From contig WBVU01000010.1 of NCBI GenBank assembly GCA_009192285.1, forward strand, positions 1,858,111-1,922,110: a stretch of 64,000 nucleotides of DNA, read 5' to 3'. This document shows positions 58,684 through 64,000 of this stretch, in pieces; position 1 is the stretch's first letter; each line of letters begins with the position of its first letter. This DNA comes from Morchella semilibera. Taxonomy: Eukaryota > Ascomycota > Pezizomycetes > Pezizales > Morchellaceae. Below the pieces are notes generated by a model, which made no database searches, was not told the origin of the DNA, and saw nothing but the letters and a program-made list of their open reading frames with translations. The translations under genes and the position numbers were made by a program.

Positions 58684-58740
58684 AAAACCCTCTCGAGGTT
58701 TACTACAACACAGCTTCGAGCCTTTGAGCTATACTCATTA

Positions 58741-59030
58741 ACGTTTTAGACCGGGTACCGTGTCAGACCTAGAAGAGTGCCAACCCCACACAAATTTATA
58801 CGGAGATTTCCGTTACCAAAGCTATCTCCACCACCTCTTAAGATGTTAATTACCAGATTTTTAGTAAATGAATTCCACTTCAAAACACAAGCATTTAATT
58901 AGTTTCCAGATTGATTATCCTCTATTATGGTGATTATGGGGTCTTTGCTTTTCGAAGGCTTTATGTCTGCTTTGGTGCCGTTGCCATACGGCACACTTCT
59001 AGGTCTGACACAGTACTGGGTCGAAAACGT
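58741..59030. mobile_element. MITE-like element with 40-bp TIRs and TA duplication
   Basis: The left end ACGTTTTAGACC, followed by TGTCAGACCTAGAAG, is matched by the inverted right end CTTCTAGGTCTGACA followed by GGTCGAAAACGT. The arms (58741-58780 and about 58990-59030) pair over 40 bp with about six mismatches. TA flanks both sides (58739-58740 and 59031-59032), a target duplication typical of Tc1/mariner elements. The 290-bp body has no coding capacity, so it would be moved by a transposase encoded elsewhere. Confidence 0.85.
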
Positions 59031-59067
59031 TAGAGCGTTTTAGTCCCCCATATTTCGGCCATATTCC

Positions 59068-59213
59068 GTCCATAATTCAGACTCGCAGCGCCGAGCCCTG
59101 TAACAGTGTAAAATAGACCAATAGAGAGCCGTAATCACTACAGATCGTTTCCGATTTAGGCAATCTTACAGGACTCGGCGCATATCTCGGCGCTGCGAGT
59201 CTGAATTATGGAC
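59068..59213. mobile_element. Inverted-repeat element with perfect 28-bp arms
   Basis: GTCCATAATTCAGACTCGCA at 59068 and the rest of its 28-bp arm are repeated exactly, in inverse, at 59186-59213. An inner pair (GAGCCCTGTAA and TTACAGGACTC) extends the foldback after an 11-base interruption. No target duplication is clear. Perfect arms suggest a young insertion or recent gene conversion. Confidence 0.75.
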
Positions 59214-60322
59214 CGGTCCAAACCAACCGTACTACATACAACTAACTGTATAGCGTCCTCCACACAGTATCACGAAATCTCGAAATACTGGCTATGCATG
59301 CAAGACCAAAATTGCTACTAATTAACAGTCATTTCTGAGGCTGACCAATAGCATCCATGGGCCAATCGTTAAAGAGATAATTATCCCTAGCCGGGGATAG
59401 CTAATTTATCTGGTGTATTGAGAACATTGCCAGTATTGGGAACACTGCAGTAGTAGTACACGTAGTGTGCGAAGGGGCCGGGTTATTACATAGTACTACA
59501 CATGCGGGGGGGATCTTCATACTGTAAAACAACCGCACCCAGCGGCCGAGAGAGGCGCAGTTATCAAACTTTATATATGCAATATGCGCATAACGCCGTG
59601 TTTGCTAGGATTCATGGCAGGCGCTAAGCATTAAAGCAGTTCATGCAGCGCGGGTATCTACTCTAGAGCAGGGCATGCGCGGAGATACTCTAGGTACATG
59701 TATGTACGTACCCACTAGAAACACCCTAGCTCGGATCCGGCCCCGCAAATCTTCGCTGAACCCAAGTGCTCGGATTGGAATGGCTAGCACCTAATGATAT
59801 TTTAAATCGGCTGATCGGAGAATAAACAATCGAGGAAGAAGCAAAAAAGCATTCTAAAGCAGGCATTGCCGGGAGGGGAAATTTATAATTGCTTTTGTTA
59901 GGAGAATTTTCAGCCATGGAACCTTAATATACGGCACCCGAGTGATGGTTCATGATGCTTAGGGCCGCCGGGGGAAATTCGAGCCAATTACTTCAACAAT
60001 AACGGCCCGAAAGAGTTCTTAGTAATTGTATCACATTTTCACGAGTTCTCACGAGTTTTCGAAGAAGCAGCAACCAAATATGCTTATGCCCAGTACGAAA
60101 TTGTATCATCTATTTGATGCAAAATACGAAAAGAGGAAGAAGAGAATCCAAACTTCCCACCGCCTCCCCATAAGTCCACCCAACCAGCTCATCCGCAAGA
60201 AAAAAAACTCCCATCCAAAACAGAAACACGGAAAAAATCACCAAAGAAGAAAACCGTCCCAAAGAAAGAAAAGAAAAGGATCCAACTGTCTAACAACCGG
60301 AAAGCTCAAATCCTACGGCCGC

Positions 60323-60914
60323 CTAGTAACGGCCCTGGGTTCCCCTCTCGCTCTGATGCCTCTGGGGGCCACTAGGACGGTATGTGTTGCTTGGGTCGTC
60401 ATCCTCGTTGTAGAGGGCGCGGACCTGAAGAGATCCCTCTCCATCGTGTTCCTCGACACGGTCACCAGAGGCGGTATAGCTTACGGTAGTGTTTGTACGG
60501 TGGACCTGGCCAGGGCGGGGCTCAGTGGGGGCACGCTGTACTTGTTGCGACTGAGGCATGTTCGTGGGGGCCTTGCCGGGCTCGTCCCAGTTGTAGTGGG
60601 CACGCATCTTAGGTCCGTTTACATCCCCCCCGGTGTACTCCTCGATGAGGTCGCCGGTCAAGGGGTCGCGGCGGGTGGCTGTCTCGCGGCGGGTGATTCC
60701 AGGCCTGTCAGGCTCGTATTGGCTATTAGCGTTGGCAGCCTGCTGGGCGGCGGCGGCCTGCTGTAATTCATGGTTCCTCAAGGCCTGGTTGATGGTATCC
60801 TGGGAGAGGACGTTTCTGACACGGTCGTCGTTTTGTTCGTATCCACCGCTGTAAAGATGTTAGAAATAGATGATACAAAATCGGAAATGGTAATAGGAAC
60901 ATACCTAGACATTT
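60323..60914 (-). CDS. Hydrophilic disordered protein of unknown function
   Basis: An 8-base first exon (60907-60914, MSS begins here) joins exon two (60323-60848) across a 58-bp intron with a GTATGT donor and CAG acceptor, giving 177 aa. The protein is very hydrophilic, with a QAAAAQQAANANSQ stretch (about residues 40-53), RRETATRRDPLTGDLIEEYTG (about 65-85) and a tail rich in Arg, Pro, Gln, Ser and Thr. There is no signal peptide or hydrophobic segment. The frame has a strong codon-like GC bias and overlaps long mirror frames on the other strand, which are artefacts. No family is recognised; the composition is that of an intrinsically disordered or stress-related protein. Confidence 0.75.
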
Positions 60915-62911
60915 TGTATAAGCTGTTGTAGGATTGAGAGTTTAAAGTTTGAAGGACTGAATTTTCGAAAGAACCGTGAGAAAGTTCTACTAAATGATGG
61001 TTCAAGGAGGAGGCTTTTGATCTTGTCTGATGAGAGTGAAGAGTGAAATCTGGTGCGGGAATCTCGTCCACTTTATACCAAGTGCCCCCTCATCCATCCA
61101 ACGGTAGAACCCTCTTCATCCATCTTTTTTTTTTTTCCGCCTTGCCCCCTCACCAAACCAACCCCTCACTAAGCACCAATCTCTTTCTCTTCCCGCCGCT
61201 ATCGACGTGTCGAGCTTGCAGCTATTCCAGTCATGGTGAGGTGGTGTTAGAGGTTAGAGGAGGGGGGGGATGTGGTAGTGGTCCGTGGGTAGTATGGGTA
61301 TGGGAGGGAAGCTCTAACTCAGTCTACTAGACAGCAAGCAAGCCCTTTCTGTTTCTGGGGTTATTGGAGATAGGCATGGTGCTGGTTGGTTCCTCGCCAC
61401 TGCCACCCCACTATCAATCTCTACATACTCTCTGGTAAAACAAAAATCAAACACGAACGAGTGGTTCTTCCCGGATGCATGTGCTGTACAACAACAGGCT
61501 AAGCTCGATCAGATCTGCCCTGCTGCAGAGAAACATGGAGGCGAGAAAAAGAAACATGATTAAAACTATGGCTTCTGGAACGGCGAGACGCCCCCCTGTT
61601 TGTGTTCTGATAATCTTGGTTGCTGTAGGTAGCTCTACTCTTGCTTCCTACACACTAACAGCCTTTTTTGCTACATACATACATATTCGAGATTTAAATG
61701 CGTGAATGTATGCAGGTTTGTATGTACTTCTACCCTACATACTTCTACACCCAGCTCCCCAAGTACTGCCCCACCTGCACAAAGCGGGGCGGGACAAAGG
61801 GAAAAGGAGGGGCAACGAACGTCACGAACCTCTCTTCCTCGCTCGGCCTCGAAAAGCTCTCTCTCGCATGCGCTGGTTCAAACGGATTGGCCCAGCTGCA
61901 ACGGGACCCCAAATATCCTCTTTACCTGAGTGGTAGGTAGTTCTTGCATCAAGGCTAAACCCACAGTTGCAAAGACCTGCCCGACGTGAGGATACACTCA
62001 CTGTATCTTACCTGCATCTGGACTAGATGCTTGGTATCGCCAAGTCGGTTGGCAGATCGCTTGCGAGGGTGATCCTGATGTGTTGGCGGGCAGTTACAGG
62101 GGTCGAGTATACCCTCTTACTCGACACGACATGATAGCAATATCTAAGGGCAGAGAGGCAACCAAAGCTACAGGAAAAGCAGGGCAGAAGGTACATACGC
62201 GCTATGGATGGAGGGGTAGCTCTCGTCGGGGGGGCTTGGAGGCAGTGCTTGTTGTGAGGGGCATCCAGTGTCTGAGACAGAGAACACGCGGGCACTGGCT
62301 CAGGCACAGGAACAAATGATGTCGCGTTGCGTCGGTATCAAGGTACGGGCAATCACGAGAAGCACTACTTTACTAGTAGCAGTGATATCTAGGACTAAAT
62401 AACGTCGATAGTAATGCAGTAATTCTCTAGCTCGGCGGTTAGAGTAGAGTACAACATTTCTCGAGCCCTCTCTCTGTGCTTCACATCAAAAAAGGCGCTT
62501 ACTAAAGAGGCACAGAAACAAGACAAAAAGTGAAGCTGAAAAAAAGTGACAACTGTCTATCTACTGCTCGTACATACATACCAAGCCAGGAGCGACAGCT
62601 AATCGCATCCTCAAATTTTTGTTTTGCTTTGAGACATTATCTTGCCCTCCATAACCAACCAACCAACCACCAGCCCCTCTCTTCCCCTCCCTCAAAACGA
62701 CATAACGAACAACGTTCTCTTACTGGGAAAACGTGTTTCCGCCGAATGGAACAACGAAAATACGATCTGATCCCTCAACTCCCCGCCGGATAAAAAAAAT
62801 TCTAGACGGCGGAGCTCGGAAGAAAAGAGAGGAAAAACAAAAACAAAAAGAGGCAAACAGTTAGCTTACCCTAGCTAATTGGCTTGCCCTCCTCTTTCTT
62901 TTTTTTCTTTC
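60915..62911. other. Spacer
   Basis: No gene is supported. Frames at 61043-61330, 61475-61940 and 62023-62319 overlap in several registers and match nothing. It includes a T11 run near 61126-61136, CT-rich stretches near 61137-61200 and 62640-62700, and A-rich runs near 62540 and 62790. Confidence 0.5.
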
Positions 62912-64000
62912 TTACCAGCTTTCGTCGCCGCCCCAACCAACAGCATCACTTCTTGATAGTCGCATCTCATTGGCGATAGCTCCCACACCCGCGATAAAGC
63001 CCAAGGCACTATCAACCGTGGAGTTTCCTGTCTTTGGTGTTCTCACCGGTTCTGCCTGAGATACGGCCCGGCGATTAATCTCGTCGCGGTCGTGCTGGGT
63101 TACCTTACCACTCCGTCTGGCCCTCGCGGCACGCTTTATCGCCTCGCTCCAGAGCCCAAGCCAGTCGCGCTCGGTGGTGGGAGGCAGCATACTTCCCGGG
63201 CTTACATAGGTATAATCCCACACCGTCTCGGCCACATGATAGCGCCTTGTGAAGAACCACAGATAGGGCCAGGTAAATATCCAGAGAAAGGTCAGGTAGA
63301 AGAACCATCGCCAATACTCGTTCTTGCGCATCCGGGAGATACGGTTGGCAGGGTATACCTCTACACGAGTCTCGAACACGGGGAACGCCACTTTGATTCG
63401 GCCGCGATAGTTTGTCGAGCGAATCAAGGACTCGATGTTTCTCTCGAGCCACTCGAGATCCCAGCCCACGCAGGACTTTTTCATGATGAACCTGCGATGC
63501 AATACACACACACATTCAGCTTTCAAACGCGTGCAAGTAGGACCCCTTTATCAAAGATTACGATCGTATATATATCTCGATACGATATCAAATCGGGATC
63601 GATGTGGATATTATAATTCCATGTAGTGTGTGGGAAGGCTCTCTCTCTGCATGAATGGGTAAAGGACGTACTCTTTCAATATTGATTTATCCTCACAGTA
63701 TTGGTCGGCCCAGCTACGAACGGTTCGTGCTTCCTCCAGGTCCGTGGCCACCGTCTTCCATCTTCCGCCGCGATTGGTCTTTTTTGTCGGGTCGACCGTC
63801 TTTAGGGGAGGCAGGACGTCGTAGGGAGCCAGATAGATCTGGTTGAGGTGGTAGCGCAGGTTTAGTTGCAGGTTGAAATCAGTCACGGTGGACGTCTCGG
63901 TTTTGTCGCCCTTGCGCTTGCTGACTGTGTGGTATCCTTGTATGTGGATCTCTGGACTGGGCGGGATATGGCTCTCGTCTAGGAGCCATCTGTAGATATA
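62912..64000 (-). CDS. Conserved fungal membrane protein, 5' part outside the window
   Basis: The minus strand is open from the window edge (YIYRWLLDESHIPPSPEIHI) through HTVSKRKGDKTETSTVTDFN and LEEARTVRSWADQYCEDKSILKEY, then continues after an intron as KKSCVGWDLEWLERNIESLI and STNYRGRIKVAFPVF. It ends in a membrane segment (WRWFFYLTFLWIFTWPYLWFF) and a tail closing with VGWGGDESW. This layout is shared by a widespread family of fungal proteins of unknown function. The acceptor at 63498-63499 (CAG then GTTCATC) looks real, but the matching donor is not: the upstream frame meets no GT in the right phase before its stop, and a GC donor near 63652 is the only candidate. The first part of the gene lies beyond 64000. 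Confidence 0.72.

Larger units (their letters stand above)
57614..60322. other. Spacer rich in G/C homopolymers and inverted repeats
   Basis: No gene is supported. It contains four long G or C tracts (57692-57704, 58019-58031, 58552-58562, 58672-58683), two adjacent inverted-repeat elements (58741-59030 and 59068-59213), and TACATGTA palindromes at about 58161, 58394, 58463 and 59696. The plus-strand frame 60026-60766 overlaps the next gene in the wrong sense and is an artefact. Confidence 0.6.

Noticed and set aside
60026-60766. A 246-codon plus-strand gene
   Set aside because: It is the mirror of the GC-biased minus-strand gene at 60323-60914 and has a low-complexity Lys-rich start and no family.
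61870-61890. Possible tRNA B box (GGTTCAAAC)
   Set aside because: There is no cloverleaf around it.
61043-62319. Several frames of 75-95 codons on both strands
   Set aside because: They overlap each other in different registers and match nothing.
63092-63616. A 174-codon plus-strand gene
   Set aside because: It overlaps the conserved membrane protein in the opposite sense.
1-64000. CRISPR arrays, rRNA genes, LTR pairs, reverse transcriptase, integrase or capsid-like genes
   Set aside because: None was seen on either strand. The repeats present are short inverted-repeat elements without coding capacity, tandem repeats or homopolymers.

Overview
The window reads as chromosomal DNA of a filamentous ascomycete (Pezizomycotina). 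Genes are split by many short introns (about 50-220 bp). The set includes a Kap123-type importin, an MTA phosphorylase, an oxoglutarate/malate carrier, F-box proteins, a Zn2Cys6 regulator and secreted plant-wall enzymes. Gene density is moderate (about 17 genes in 64 kb) with long AT-rich spacers. A class such as Pezizomycetes is possible, but the sequence alone does not settle it. No tRNA, rRNA, CRISPR array, LTR pair or reverse transcriptase was seen.

Layout. 1-12.3 kb: importin beta KAP123 (+), a gene-free spacer with a small inverted-repeat element, a stand-alone amidoligase (+), a small secreted protein (-) and methylthioadenosine phosphorylase (+). 13.3-14.5 kb: a broken secreted GH5 exo-beta-1,3-glucanase. 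16.3-19.5 kb: an NmrA/isoflavone-reductase-like oxidoreductase (+) and a CE1 feruloyl-esterase-like enzyme (-). 20.5-23.2 kb: two divergently transcribed F-box genes, one with ankyrin-like repeats and a C-terminal minisatellite. 25.6-26.9 kb: mitochondrial carrier (+). 28.7-39.8 kb: GH27 alpha-galactosidase (-, ten exons), a fasciclin-domain protein (+), an intronless P450-like gene (-) and a GH106 alpha-L-rhamnosidase (-). 39.8-46.8 kb: a 7-kb gene-poor stretch. 46.8-51.4 kb: Zn2Cys6 regulator (+) and GH88 unsaturated glucuronyl hydrolase (-), tail to tail. 53-55 kb: decayed coding remnants. 56.5-61 kb: a multi-pass membrane protein (-) and a hydrophilic disordered protein (-). 62.9-64 kb: a conserved membrane protein running off the end (-).

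The GH27, GH106 and GH88 enzymes and the Zn2Cys6 regulator form a loose 23-kb group. They would fit stepwise removal of galactosyl, rhamnosyl and unsaturated uronyl residues from pectic or arabinogalactan side chains. The CE1 esterase and the dead GH5 gene add to the wall-polymer theme. Joint regulation is inference only.

The spacers are the unusual part. They hold several families of short non-autonomous inverted-repeat elements (MITE-like), some with clear TA target duplications. One family is present in three copies. The palindrome TACATGTA occurs close to 40 times by eye, where one or two would be expected by chance, and I saw none in an assigned exon. Long G or C homopolymers recur. Most gene models were assembled by joining open frames at GT(GC)-AG junctions that keep the protein family alignment in frame.
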